Assembly (NCBI RefSeq): GCF_021887715.1
Contig: NZ_JAIQXX010000004.1
Coordinates: 1-64,000 of the forward strand
From: Winogradskyella immobilis
GTDB lineage: Bacteria > Bacteroidota > Bacteroidia > Flavobacteriales > Flavobacteriaceae
Direction of reading: 5' to 3'
Length of the DNA: 64,000 bases
Both the position numbers and the translations under genes were made by a program. Below, one piece after another: positions 16,228 to 25,516 of this stretch. The notes under the pieces were generated by a model. The model did no database searches. It saw only the letters and a list, made by a program, of their open reading frames with translations, and was not told the DNA's origin. The first letter of the stretch is position 1, and the number at the start of each line of letters is the position of its first letter.

Positions 16228-16947
16228 ATGGAAAATCACATACCTGAAAATCAATTGCCAGAAAAAATAATGTTAAGCAGCCTATCAGAGGTTGACCGTG
16301 TTGAATTTTACAAAAAAACGTATTCTCATGTTGCAGGTGGAGTTTTAGTTTTTGTTCTTTTTGAATATCTATTATTACAAAGCGAAACGGTTGTAAATTT
16401 TATGCTGTCAATGCTAGACGGTTATAAATGGCTTTTGCTTCTTGGAGGTTTTATGTTAATTACTAATTATGCTGAAAGTACAGCATTAAGAACCGCTGAT
16501 AAAAACAAGCAATATTTGGCTTATGGTGTTTATATTTTTGCTGAGGCGTTGATTTTTGTGCCAATGATATATTTTGCAGCTTATTATGCAGATTCTGGAA
16601 TGGAGATACTTAATCAAGCCGCTATAGTAACACTAGCTTTATTTACAGGATTATCAGCAATTGTTTTTGTGACCAAAAAAGATTTTTCATTTATAAGAAC
16701 AGGTTTAACCATTGGATTTTTTATAGCAATAGGTTTAATAATTGCAGGAACAATTTTTGGTTTTAATCTTGGTTTATGGTTTTCTGTAGGCATGTGCTTA
16801 TTAGCTGGTGGCGCCATTTTATACCAAACTTCTAACTTAGTTAATAAGTATTCAACAGACGATTACATTCCTGCAGCAATAGGTTTGTTTGCATCATTAA
16901 TGTTATTGTTCTGGTATATTCTTAGAATTTTTATGTCTAGAGATTAG
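16228..16947 (+). CDS. Bax inhibitor-1/YccA-like integral membrane protein
   Basis: A 239-residue protein with six or seven membrane segments and the N-terminal FYKKTYSHVAGGVLVFVLFEY typical of the bacterial BI-1/YccA family, whose members include calcium-leak channels and modulators of membrane proteolysis. I chose the ATG at 16228 (MENHIPENQLPEK); an upstream in-frame TTG at 16174 adds 18 residues without support. It follows the YugP-type peptidase on the same strand after about 100 bp. A pairing with membrane proteolysis is only suggestive. Confidence 0.8.
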   Translation: MENHIPENQLPEKIMLSSLSEVDRVEFYKKTYSHVAGGVLVFVLFEYLLLQSETVVNFMLSMLDGYKWLLLLGGFMLITNYAESTALRTADKNKQYLAYGVYIFAEALIFVPMIYFAAYYADSGMEILNQAAIVTLALFTGLSAIVFVTKKDFSFIRTGLTIGFFIAIGLIIAGTIFGFNLGLWFSVGMCLLAGGAILYQTSNLVNKYSTDDYIPAAIGLFASLMLLFWYILRIFMSRD

Positions 16948-16962
16948 GCATTATTATAGTAT

Positions 16963-16992
16963 AAAAAAGCTCTGAGAAATCAGAGCTTTTTT
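16963..16992. terminator. Two-way intrinsic terminator
   Basis: A perfect 13-bp stem (16963-16975 with 16980-16992) with a GAAA loop has A-run and T-run flanks, so it can end both the BI-1-like gene and the convergent Lrp gene. Confidence 0.9.
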
Positions 16993-16998
16993 TATGAA

Positions 16999-17469
16999 TT
17001 AGATTTTTATCTGTCGGTCTATTTGTTGTTGTAGCGAAATAAAAGTTTCCGTACGAGACACACCAGTTATACTTTGTATTTCAGTATTTAAAACGTGCAT
17101 TAAATGTTCGTTATCCTTAGCTAAGATTTTAATAAAAATACTCCAATTGCCTGTGGTGTAATGACACTCTATAACTTCAGGTACTTTTTTGAGTTGTTTG
17201 ACAGCTTCAGGGTTACTAACAGCTTTATCTAAATATACGCCAACAAAAGCCATGGTTTTATATCCTAAAATCTTTGGATCTATAACAAATTTTGAACCCG
17301 ATAGTAATCCAGATTTTTCAAGTTTTTTTAAACGCTGATGAATTGCCGCACCAGAAATACCAACATTACGAGCAATTTCTAAAATGGGTGTTCTAGCGTC
17401 AGCCATTAATGCTCTCAATATTTTTTTATCTATGCCGTCTATGTATATGCCTTTGGCGTTTTTTTTCAT
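16999..17469 (-). CDS. Lrp/AsnC-family transcriptional regulator
   Basis: The 156-residue protein has an N-terminal winged HTH (IDKKILRALMADARTPILEI, then GISGAAIHQRLKKLEKSGLL) and a C-terminal RAM ligand-binding domain of about 75 residues with VIECHYTTGNWSIFIKI. Such proteins are amino-acid-responsive octameric regulators. It lies 44 bp downstream of the saccharopine-dehydrogenase-like gene on the same strand and is probably co-transcribed with it, so lysine-pathway control is a reasonable guess. Confidence 0.93.
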   Translation of the reverse strand: MKKNAKGIYIDGIDKKILRALMADARTPILEIARNVGISGAAIHQRLKKLEKSGLLSGSKFVIDPKILGYKTMAFVGVYLDKAVSNPEAVKQLKKVPEVIECHYTTGNWSIFIKILAKDNEHLMHVLNTEIQSITGVSRTETFISLQQQIDRQIKI

Positions 17470-17513
17470 AATTGCGTATAATTCATACTATAAAAATAAC
17501 AAAAAGAATGTGG

Positions 17514-18878
17514 TTATAAATTTAGGGGATTGTAGCCTAAATATTCTACATCATGTTCTTTAAATACAATACCATAAGTTTTTAATTCTTCTAGTATTGG
17601 TGTATAAACTTCTTTTGTTATTGGTATTTGTACACCAGGTGTGGCTATTTTTTTATTTAAAATAGAAAGCGTTGCAATAGCTACAGGTAAACCTACAGTT
17701 TTAGACATTGCAGTATAGGTTTGGTCTTGCCCAAGTGTAACCATAGTTGCATCTATTTGATGTTTTTTATCATTAAGCAGGTACCCAAATTTGTGATACA
17801 TTACAATCATATCTTTATCATCTTTGGCTAATGTCCAGCTATCCATTAATATTTTTTGAAGAATTTGAGCAGGAGTCGCTTTAACTAATTCAACACGTTT
17901 TTTAGAATTGAAAATATCGAGTTCTTCAAGTTTATCCCAAACAATATCATCTTGATCAATTTTTAAAGCATGCCTTAATTTCAACTCTACAGAATCTGTG
18001 TGACTGTACGGTAAAAACGAGTTAACAAAATCACGATAGCTCATGTTTTCACTATCATCTATAGTATAGCCATCATCTGTCATTCCTAATTGCACAAAAA
18101 TATTCCATGCACGACTATAACCGACACGTCGTATTGTACCTCTATATAAGGTTTCTATAGCCTCTAAACCATATACATTTTGATATTTTAAAGAATCTCT
18201 ATTGGCATAAGCTTCAAATTTACCGTAACCTTCAATTTCTAAAAATTCCGTACGTCTAAACAATCTATTATAAGGAATGTATTTAAACTTACCTTCTTGT
18301 AAAAACTTGGCAGCTCCGCCTTGTCCTGCTGTAACAACATTTCTAGGATTCCAAGTAAATTTGTAATTCCAAAGATTAGTATCACTCTCAGGTGCTACAA
18401 GACCACCAGTAAAAGATTCAAATAAAATTAATTCACCACCTTTATCTCTAATGGCATCAATAACTTGCATGGCGCTCATATGGTCAATTCCGGGGTCTAC
18501 TCCGATTTCGTTCATAAAAACCAAACCTTTTGCTTTAACGTCGTCATTGAGCGCTTGCATGTCTTTACTAACATACGATGCGGTAACCATATTTTTGTTA
18601 TAGGTAATACAATCTTTTGCAACCTCTATATGAAACCGAGCAGGCAACATTGAAACAATAATGTCAGCATTTTTAACCGCATTAACTCTAGAGGGTTTGT
18701 CAAAAACATCTAGATGAATAATAGTAGAATTTTTATGGCCATTGACTAATACCTTTGCATTATTAACATTAAGATCTCCTATGGTAACATGAAGATTCTC
18801 TGAATCTGATTTATCTAAAAGGTATTTTATAAGATATGAAGAAGATTTTCCTGCGCCAATAATTAAAATGTTTCGCAT
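17514..18878 (-). CDS. Saccharopine dehydrogenase-family protein
   Basis: The family interconverts saccharopine with glutamate and aminoadipate semialdehyde, or lysine and 2-oxoglutarate. The 454-residue protein opens with an NAD(P)-binding Rossmann motif (ILIIGAGKSSSYLIKYLL), followed by DVFDKPSRVNAVKNADIIVS and the conserved NEIGVDPGIDHMSAMQVID and FTGGLVAPESD segments of the saccharopine reductase type. A LYS9-like role in lysine breakdown is likely. The adjacent Lrp-type regulator supports a link to amino-acid metabolism. The other enzyme of the pathway is not in this window. Confidence 0.88.
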   Translation of the reverse strand: MRNILIIGAGKSSSYLIKYLLDKSDSENLHVTIGDLNVNNAKVLVNGHKNSTIIHLDVFDKPSRVNAVKNADIIVSMLPARFHIEVAKDCITYNKNMVTASYVSKDMQALNDDVKAKGLVFMNEIGVDPGIDHMSAMQVIDAIRDKGGELILFESFTGGLVAPESDTNLWNYKFTWNPRNVVTAGQGGAAKFLQEGKFKYIPYNRLFRRTEFLEIEGYGKFEAYANRDSLKYQNVYGLEAIETLYRGTIRRVGYSRAWNIFVQLGMTDDGYTIDDSENMSYRDFVNSFLPYSHTDSVELKLRHALKIDQDDIVWDKLEELDIFNSKKRVELVKATPAQILQKILMDSWTLAKDDKDMIVMYHKFGYLLNDKKHQIDATMVTLGQDQTYTAMSKTVGLPVAIATLSILNKKIATPGVQIPITKEVYTPILEELKTYGIVFKEHDVEYLGYNPLNL

Positions 18879-18956
18879 AGTGTTTACTTATAACTAATTT
18901 TGCAATAGCAATGTAAGAAATAGAATAGGTTAATTAATAACAGAACAATTTTAATT

Positions 18957-19346
18957 ATGAACAAAAAAATATTGATTTTAGGCGCTGCTTTAGGCATATT
19001 AGCTATTGTTCTAGGAGCATTTGGTGCTCATGGTTTAGAAAAATTAATAGACCTAGAGGCACAACAAACTTTTGAGACTGGTGTACGTTACCAGATGTAT
19101 CACGCACTTTTTTTATTGCTTATTGGTAGTATTTCTATAGTAACACCAAAAGCAAAAAAAGTTATTTTTTATCTTGTTTTTTTAGGTGTTATTTTCTTTT
19201 CAGGATCTATTTATGGTTTAGCAACAAATAGTTTAACAGGCTTTGATTTTAAGCAAATTGCAATGATTACACCTATTGGTGGATTACTACTTATTTTAGC
19301 ATGGATTGTATTAATTGTTAATATTGTTAAAACTAAAATTGATTAA
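18957..19346 (+). CDS. DUF423 family membrane protein
   Basis: A 129-residue protein with four membrane segments and the DUF423 opening pattern (ILGIL AIVLGAFGAHGLEK, then TGVRYQMYHALFLLLIG). The family is widespread and uncharacterised. It is a single gene between the divergent saccharopine dehydrogenase and pckA. Confidence 0.9.
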   Translation: MNKKILILGAALGILAIVLGAFGAHGLEKLIDLEAQQTFETGVRYQMYHALFLLLIGSISIVTPKAKKVIFYLVFLGVIFFSGSIYGLATNSLTGFDFKQIAMITPIGGLLLILAWIVLIVNIVKTKID

Positions 19347-19379
19347 TTACTTTCTAATGACTTATTTAAAATAAAGTTA

Positions 19380-19387
19380 TAAATTTG
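19380..19387 (+). promoter_or_regulatory. Candidate -7 promoter element for pckA
   Basis: TAAATTTG matches the TAnnTTTG consensus 24 bp before the pckA ATG, a spacing that gives a short leader. Confidence 0.45.
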
Positions 19388-19410
19388 CCCCTTAAAACAA
19401 CACATAAATT

Positions 19411-21027
19411 ATGGTAAACCATACGCAATCTACGAAAACCATTTCGCTAGAAAAGTACGGCATTAAAAATGCTAAAATCAATTACCAATTATCTTCAGAC
19501 AAATTACATTCAGAAACCATCAATAAAAACCAAGGAGTAGAATCTGCTTTTGGTGCTATTGCTGTTAATACGGGTGAATTTACTGGACGTTCACCAAAAG
19601 ATCGTTTTATTGTTAAAGATGATATTACAAAAGATCGTATTTGGTGGGGAGCTATTAATATAGATTTTGATAGTGATAAGTTTCAAAAACTATATGATAA
19701 AGTTGCTGATTACTTGTCAGAAAAAGAAGTATATGTTAGAGATAGCTATGCTTGTGCTGATGAAAATTACAAACTTAATATCAGGGTTATTAATGAATAT
19801 CCTTGGAGTAATATGTTTGCGTATAACATGTTTTTACGTCCAACAGAAGAAGAGTTAAAAGATTTTAATCCAGAATGGACTGTAGTAAATGCTCCTGGCT
19901 TTATGGCTGATCCAGAAATTGATGGCACGAGACAGCATAATTTTGCGATTTTAGATTTTACTAGAAAGATTGCTTTAATAGGTGGAACTGGTTATACAGG
20001 AGAAATTAAAAAAGGAATTTTTTCTGCGTTAAACTTTATACTTCCTGTATTTAAAAACACTTTGCCGATGCATTGTAGTGCTAATGTTGGTAAAGATGGA
20101 GACACTGCAATTTTCTTTGGGCTTTCTGGAACAGGAAAAACCACATTGTCTACAGATCCAGATCGTAGTTTAATTGGTGATGATGAACACGGATGGACAA
20201 GTGAGAATACAGTTTTTAATTTTGAAGGTGGTTGTTATGCAAAAGTGATTAATCTCTCTGAAGAACAAGAGCCAGAAATTTTTGGTGCGATTAAAAAAGG
20301 TGCTATTCTTGAAAACGTTATTATGGATGATAACGGTAACGTCGATTTTGAAGATACTTCGATAACACAGAATACAAGAGTAAGTTATCCTATCTATCAT
20401 ATAGATAATATAAAAACACCGTCTATAGGACAAAATCCTAAAAATATATTTTTCTTAACGGCAGATGCTTTTGGTGTTTTGCCTCCTATTTCAAAGCTTA
20501 CTCCAAGTCAGGCAGCCTATCATTTCATGTCTGGTTATACGGCAAAAGTAGCAGGAACCGAAGCAGGTGTTAATGAGCCTCAACCTTCATTCTCAGCTTG
20601 TTTTGGAGCACCATTTATGCCATTACATCCAGCAAAATATGCAGAGATGTTGAGTAAAAAAATGAAAGAAGCAGGCGTTAATGTTTGGCTTATTAATACA
20701 GGATGGACTGGCGGACCTTATGGTGTAGGATCTCGTATGAAATTAAAATATACACGCGCCATGATTTCTGCTGTGCTTAATGGCGATTTAGGGCCTTATA
20801 ACTATGAGGATTATCATATTCATTCGGTATTTGGTGTAGCACAGCCTAGACATTGTCCGGGAGTGCCTTCTGAAATATTAAGTCCAAGAACAACATGGAA
20901 CGATGATGAAGCTTACTATAAAATGGCTTTTAAATTATCTAATGCATTCCGTGAAAACTTTAGTCAATTTGAAGCCTATGCTTCAGAAGAGATTAGACGT
21001 GGTGGACCACAACGTTATGGTTACTAA
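19411..21027 (+). CDS. pckA: Phosphoenolpyruvate carboxykinase (ATP)
   Basis: The enzyme interconverts oxaloacetate and phosphoenolpyruvate with ATP/ADP, at the start of gluconeogenesis or in anaplerosis. The 538-residue protein carries the ATP-type signatures: GEFTGRSPKDRFIVKD, the P-loop GLSGTGKTTLSTDP (about residues 237-250), LIGDDEHGW with the metal-binding aspartates, and NTGWTGGPYGVGSRMKLKYTR. Length is normal. A candidate promoter lies just upstream and a strong terminator follows, so it is probably monocistronic. Confidence 0.97.
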   Translation: MVNHTQSTKTISLEKYGIKNAKINYQLSSDKLHSETINKNQGVESAFGAIAVNTGEFTGRSPKDRFIVKDDITKDRIWWGAINIDFDSDKFQKLYDKVADYLSEKEVYVRDSYACADENYKLNIRVINEYPWSNMFAYNMFLRPTEEELKDFNPEWTVVNAPGFMADPEIDGTRQHNFAILDFTRKIALIGGTGYTGEIKKGIFSALNFILPVFKNTLPMHCSANVGKDGDTAIFFGLSGTGKTTLSTDPDRSLIGDDEHGWTSENTVFNFEGGCYAKVINLSEEQEPEIFGAIKKGAILENVIMDDNGNVDFEDTSITQNTRVSYPIYHIDNIKTPSIGQNPKNIFFLTADAFGVLPPISKLTPSQAAYHFMSGYTAKVAGTEAGVNEPQPSFSACFGAPFMPLHPAKYAEMLSKKMKEAGVNVWLINTGWTGGPYGVGSRMKLKYTRAMISAVLNGDLGPYNYEDYHIHSVFGVAQPRHCPGVPSEILSPRTTWNDDEAYYKMAFKLSNAFRENFSQFEAYASEEIRRGGPQRYGY

Positions 21028-21040
21028 AAAATTATAAATT

Positions 21041-21074
21041 AAAAAAGCGATTCAGAATTCTGAATCGCTTTTTT
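21041..21074. terminator. Two-way intrinsic terminator after pckA
   Basis: A 34-bp perfect palindrome with A-run and T-run ends, centred on GAATTC at 21055-21060, lies between pckA and the convergent ompH gene. Confidence 0.88.
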
Positions 21075-21124
21075 ATTGTGTATAAACTGTCAACCTATTT
21101 TAGAACGACTCAGTTTTTTAAAGA

Positions 21125-21628
21125 TTATTGTAATCCTAATTCTTTTTTAACATCAGCCGTAATATCTTTTCCATTAGCAACAACTAAAGTAGAAAGCTCT
21201 AAAACATACTCATAACCTTGGGCTTTAGAGATTTTCTCTACAGCTGCTTGCGCTTTTTCACGTATTGGTTTTATTAAATCAAACTCTAGCTTTTGTAATT
21301 TTTGTTGTGCTTGTTGTTGGTATTGGCCAATACTTTGTTGCATACCTTCAATTTCTTGACTACGCTTTGCATTTTCTTCGTTTGTTTGCGCAGCAGATTC
21401 ATCTTGATACTGTTTCGCTTTGGTTTGAAGTTCTTTTATAAATTCATCAACTTCTGCCTGATAGGTTTTACCTGCTTTATCAACCTCAGCTTTTGCTGCA
21501 TCATACTCTGGCATAGCTACGATAACTTCTTGAAGATTTATATGAGCAACTTTTCCTTGTGCGTTAGATAAACTTGTTGCACCAAAAAATAAAGTTGTTG
21601 CTAATAATAGGGTTTTTAAATGTTTCAT
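21125..21628 (-). CDS. OmpH/Skp-family periplasmic chaperone
   Basis: Skp (OmpH) is a trimeric periplasmic chaperone that holds unfolded outer-membrane proteins on the way to BamA. The 167-residue protein has a cleavable signal peptide (to about SLSNAQ, residue 24), the start of the body domain KVAHINLQEVIVAMPEY, a long charged coiled coil (about residues 45-125) and a closing beta-strand. It is the last gene of the nadK-uppS-bamA-ompH run and lies 41 bp after the longer OmpH paralogue. Confidence 0.93.
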   Translation of the reverse strand: MKHLKTLLLATTLFFGATSLSNAQGKVAHINLQEVIVAMPEYDAAKAEVDKAGKTYQAEVDEFIKELQTKAKQYQDESAAQTNEENAKRSQEIEGMQQSIGQYQQQAQQKLQKLEFDLIKPIREKAQAAVEKISKAQGYEYVLELSTLVVANGKDITADVKKELGLQ

Positions 21629-21669
21629 TTTAATGTAATTTAGTATTATGTGTTATAGTTATTTATGTA

Positions 21670-22812
21670 TTAATTTCCTTTCTTTTTTGCTTTACGGATC
21701 GAGTCATTCTTTTTAATTTGAGCTTCTCTAGCCTCTCTTGCTTTTTTGCGATCCTCAGCAATTTTTTTTCTCCTTGCATCTAAAGCTTTTTGTCGATCTT
21801 CTCTTGCTTTAATTGCTTTTTGTCGTTTTTCATCTAATATTTGCTTAGCAGTTTTAACTTTTGTTGTATCTGTTTTAACTGCTGCTTTAGCTTTTATTGT
21901 ATCTGCCTTAACTTCTGTTTTAGCTTTTTCGGAAGTAGTAGCTATTGTGTCTTTTACCTTTTTAGTATCAATAGCAGGTGGATTTTTCTTTTTATTTCTA
22001 GCTTCTAAGGCTTTTTGTCGACGTTCTTCTGTAGCTTTTTTTCTCGCTTTTCTATCTTCTTCTATTTTTCGTTTTCTATCTTCAAATGCTTTTTCTCGCG
22101 CTAATCTATTTTCCTCTATTTGTTTTGCTCTAAGCGCTTTTTTGTCTTCTAAAGCTTTAGTACGCTCTTCTCTTTCGGTATTAATTTCTGGTTCAACAGC
22201 ACTTTCTTCTTCCTCAAGAGCTCTACGTTCTTTTTTAGTATTAGCTTGTTCTCGTTTAGAAGTTCTTGTAATAATACGTAGAACTTGTTCGCTTACATCG
22301 TAGCGTTCAGCAGAGTAAAGCATTAAAAAATCAGCATTTTTATCAAAGATAAAATCGTATTTTCTGGTTTCTGCAATTTCTTTTACAGCAGCATAGATTT
22401 GATCTTGTATTGGCTGAATTAATTGTGAACGCTGAATAATCATATCACCATTTGGTCCAAAACGTTTTTGTTGATAATCTAATATTTCAGACTCTTCAAA
22501 TGTAATATCTTCAAAGCGCTCATCATAGAGCTCCTTGGTCAATAATACTTTTTCATTATTCAAAGCTTTTTTCTTCGATTCAACTTCTCCTAAACGCTTG
22601 TCAATCTCAGATTTCCATTGCGTAATTTTTGAATCTAATTGTGTAGAAGCTTCTTGATATTCAGGAACATTCTGTAAAATAAATTCTGTATCTATATATC
22701 CAATTTTAACTCCTGTACGTTGAGCGTAACTAGTATAGCTTATAAAACTAATAATAGTTAATATGTAAAGAACTTTAAATCTCATAGGTCTTAAGTTTAA
22801 TTTGTTAAGCAT
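21670..22812 (-). CDS. Long OmpH-family protein with a charged C-terminal tail
   Basis: The first 200 residues form an OmpH/Skp domain after a signal peptide ending near SYTSYAQ: GVKIGYIDTEFILQNVPEY, a coiled coil, and YDFIFDKNADFLMLYS. The remaining 180 residues are an extremely Lys/Arg/Glu/Ala-rich repetitive tail (units such as ARDRKKALDAR-type heptads), predicted helical, longer than a standard Skp at 380 residues in total. The ATG at 22812 is used; a second at 22785 (MRFKVLYIL) gives a more typical signal peptide. It follows bamA, and two tandem ompH genes are usual in this phylum. The tail might bind peptidoglycan or anionic polymers; this is speculative. Confidence 0.9.
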   Translation of the reverse strand: MLNKLNLRPMRFKVLYILTIISFISYTSYAQRTGVKIGYIDTEFILQNVPEYQEASTQLDSKITQWKSEIDKRLGEVESKKKALNNEKVLLTKELYDERFEDITFEESEILDYQQKRFGPNGDMIIQRSQLIQPIQDQIYAAVKEIAETRKYDFIFDKNADFLMLYSAERYDVSEQVLRIITRTSKREQANTKKERRALEEEESAVEPEINTEREERTKALEDKKALRAKQIEENRLAREKAFEDRKRKIEEDRKARKKATEERRQKALEARNKKKNPPAIDTKKVKDTIATTSEKAKTEVKADTIKAKAAVKTDTTKVKTAKQILDEKRQKAIKAREDRQKALDARRKKIAEDRKKAREAREAQIKKNDSIRKAKKKGN

Positions 22813-22942
22813 TTCTACTTAAAACAAGTGATTCTGTTTTGAGAGAAACGTAGTAATACATCAAATTAACGAAATATATTCTTAAAAATTTTAACACAAG
22901 TATGAAATCGTTATTAAGTCATTTGAAAATATCGTGCCAAAC

Positions 22943-25516
22943 TTAAAATTGTTGACCTATTATAAAATGTGTCTCCCATCCATTTTTTTGTATTTGCCCA
23001 GGTATTGGATCAAAACCATGACCAAAATCTATACCTAATAAACCAAATGCTGGCATAAAAATTCTAAGACCTAATCCGGCAGAACGTTGAATATTAAAAG
23101 GGTTAAAATCTCTAAAGCGATCAACCGAGGCTCCACCTTCTACAAAACTTAATGCATATATTTTAGCACCTTGGCCTAATGTTATAGGATAACGTAATTC
23201 TAAAGAGAATTTATTATAGATAGAAGCACCATCTGGTGATGATAATGATTGGTTAGGATAGCCACGCAATTGAATAATTTCTCTTCCATCTAAAGAGAAA
23301 TTCCCTAAACCATCTCCACCAAGGAAAAAACGCTCAAAAGGAATAACACCTCTATTGTTATTATATGCACCTAAGAAACCAAATTCAACACTTGGCCTTA
23401 AAACTAGTTTATCGGTAACTTCGGTATACCAATCTGCTTTAAACTTTACTTTATAGAACTCTAACCACTTGAAACGCTCTTGATCTATTTCACCAATACG
23501 AACAGCATCATTTGGATCATTTATATCGAGACTATTACGTTCTTCACTTAATTCATCGTAATCTACCCCATTCCATAAAGAATATGGGAGAGACAATTTT
23601 GCGGATGTAGAAAAATTAGACCCTTGTGTAGGATAGATAGGGTCATTAACACTATTACGAGTTAAAGCAATTGTATAGGATAAATTGTTTGAGAACCCAT
23701 CACCAAATGTAAACAAACCAGAGTTAAAATTGTTTAAACTATAATTTTGATAACTTATAGATTGTGATAATAAAAAGAAATCATCGGGCTCTTTTAGTTT
23801 AGTTGCTACCCCAAATGTAATACCCAAAATATCAAAATTACGATCTCTATCAGGTCTTGTAGTGACAGGGTCAAATAAAAATTGTCTTGAATAAGATAAT
23901 GACGTTGATAATTGGAATGGTTTTTTACCGCCAAACCATGGTTCACTAAAAGAAAAACTATAGGTTTGAAAGAGTTGACTAGCTTGCAACCTTAACGCTA
24001 AACTTTGACCATCACCTCTAGGCACTGGTGTATACGCTTTTTTATTAAAGATGTTTTTTATTGAAAAATTGTTGAATGACAAACCCAATGTGCCAATAAA
24101 ACCTCCTCCGCCAAAACCACCTTGTAATTCTATCTGGCTAGATCCACGTTCTACAACAGTATATTCTACATCTACCGTGCCATCAACAGGGTTTGGATTT
24201 TTAATATCAGGAACAATTTGTTGAGCATCAAAGAACCCTAGTTGACCTAACTCACGGATAGTTCTAATAATATTAGCTCTACTATAAAGTTCCCCAGGGC
24301 GTGTTCTAAGTTCTCTATAGATAACATGATCATTAGTAATATCATTTCCTTTTACTCCTACAGTATTAAAATATGCAGGTTTTCCTTCAGAAATACGAAT
24401 TTCTAAATCGATAACGTTGCCATCTGCACTAACTTCTACTGGATTAATAGTAGAGAATAAATAACCAAAGTTTTGATAATAATTAGTTAGATCAATACCA
24501 TCTGGTCTCTCTTCATTAGCAATACGCTTTTTCAATAAAACACCATTATAGGTATCTCCTTCATTTATACGTAATATTTGTTGCAAAAATCTATCAGAAT
24601 ATACAGTATTACCAACAAAATCGATTTTACCGAATGTATATTTTTCTCCTTCTTCAACATTTATTGCAAGGCTTATGGTCTCGTCATCATGGTATATAAT
24701 AGAATCTGAAATCACCCTAGCATCTCTAAATCCATTTTCTTTGTAGGTATCTATGAGGCTAATTAAATCTTCTTTATAACTTTCTTCAACATATTTAGAA
24801 CGTTTTAAAACCCGTATAGGGTTTTTACGTTTAGTGTTCTTTAAAGCTTTTCTTAATTTCTTGTCAGATAATTGATCATTACCTTCAAATACAATGTTTT
24901 TAATTTTAACTTTTTGCCCTTTATCAACGCTAACTAGCATATTAACGCGTTGTTTTTCAACAGAGTCATTTTTTACTTCAGCTGTTACAATATTTACTTT
25001 AGTGTTTAAAAATCCTTTGTCTTTATATTTATTGGCAATATAATTTTTAGAAGTTGTAATTAAGTTTTCGGTAACTTTTACTTTAGGTTTTAAGTTGTTT
25101 TCTTCTAAAATTTCATCTATTTTGCCTTTTTTAACTCCTTCTACGCGGACTTCATTTAATTCAGGTAAGTCGGTGAGTTTAATTTCTATGTCTACAGTGT
25201 CTTCCTTAATGTTTATAAAATAGAGATCAATGGCTCCAAAAAGATTAGAACCCCATAATTTTTTTACAGCATCAGCGACTTTTTCGCCACCAAAAATAAC
25301 TTCGTCACCTTTTTTTAAGCGTGAAAATGTAATAATAGTAGAAGCATTAAAAGAAGTATTTCCAGTAACTACAATCTCATTAATAGTATATTTCTTTCCA
25401 TTCTCAATTTGCGCATTAAGTTGAAAAGTAATAAGAAATAAAAAAAAGAGTATGTAGAATTTGTTGTATGCTTTCAAAAATATATTTTTATGTAAGTTGT
25501 TCACTAGTTTTTCCAA
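22943..25516 (-). CDS. bamA: Outer-membrane assembly factor BamA
   Basis: BamA folds and inserts beta-barrel proteins into the outer membrane. The 857-residue protein has a hydrophobic signal segment ending LNAQ, a series of POTRA domains (about residues 45-470) and a C-terminal Omp85 barrel, including the lid-lock motif region (FFLGGDGLGNFSLDGREIIQLRGY is split by the loop) and an ending with GIDFGHGFD...FIIGQQF. The only open start is a TTG at 25516, overlapping uppS by 29 bp; a GTG at 25504 is an alternative. The gene sits in the conserved run uppS-bamA-ompH-ompH. Confidence 0.95.
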   Translation of the reverse strand: MEKLVNNLHKNIFLKAYNKFYILFFLFLITFQLNAQIENGKKYTINEIVVTGNTSFNASTIITFSRLKKGDEVIFGGEKVADAVKKLWGSNLFGAIDLYFINIKEDTVDIEIKLTDLPELNEVRVEGVKKGKIDEILEENNLKPKVKVTENLITTSKNYIANKYKDKGFLNTKVNIVTAEVKNDSVEKQRVNMLVSVDKGQKVKIKNIVFEGNDQLSDKKLRKALKNTKRKNPIRVLKRSKYVEESYKEDLISLIDTYKENGFRDARVISDSIIYHDDETISLAINVEEGEKYTFGKIDFVGNTVYSDRFLQQILRINEGDTYNGVLLKKRIANEERPDGIDLTNYYQNFGYLFSTINPVEVSADGNVIDLEIRISEGKPAYFNTVGVKGNDITNDHVIYRELRTRPGELYSRANIIRTIRELGQLGFFDAQQIVPDIKNPNPVDGTVDVEYTVVERGSSQIELQGGFGGGGFIGTLGLSFNNFSIKNIFNKKAYTPVPRGDGQSLALRLQASQLFQTYSFSFSEPWFGGKKPFQLSTSLSYSRQFLFDPVTTRPDRDRNFDILGITFGVATKLKEPDDFFLLSQSISYQNYSLNNFNSGLFTFGDGFSNNLSYTIALTRNSVNDPIYPTQGSNFSTSAKLSLPYSLWNGVDYDELSEERNSLDINDPNDAVRIGEIDQERFKWLEFYKVKFKADWYTEVTDKLVLRPSVEFGFLGAYNNNRGVIPFERFFLGGDGLGNFSLDGREIIQLRGYPNQSLSSPDGASIYNKFSLELRYPITLGQGAKIYALSFVEGGASVDRFRDFNPFNIQRSAGLGLRIFMPAFGLLGIDFGHGFDPIPGQIQKNGWETHFIIGQQF

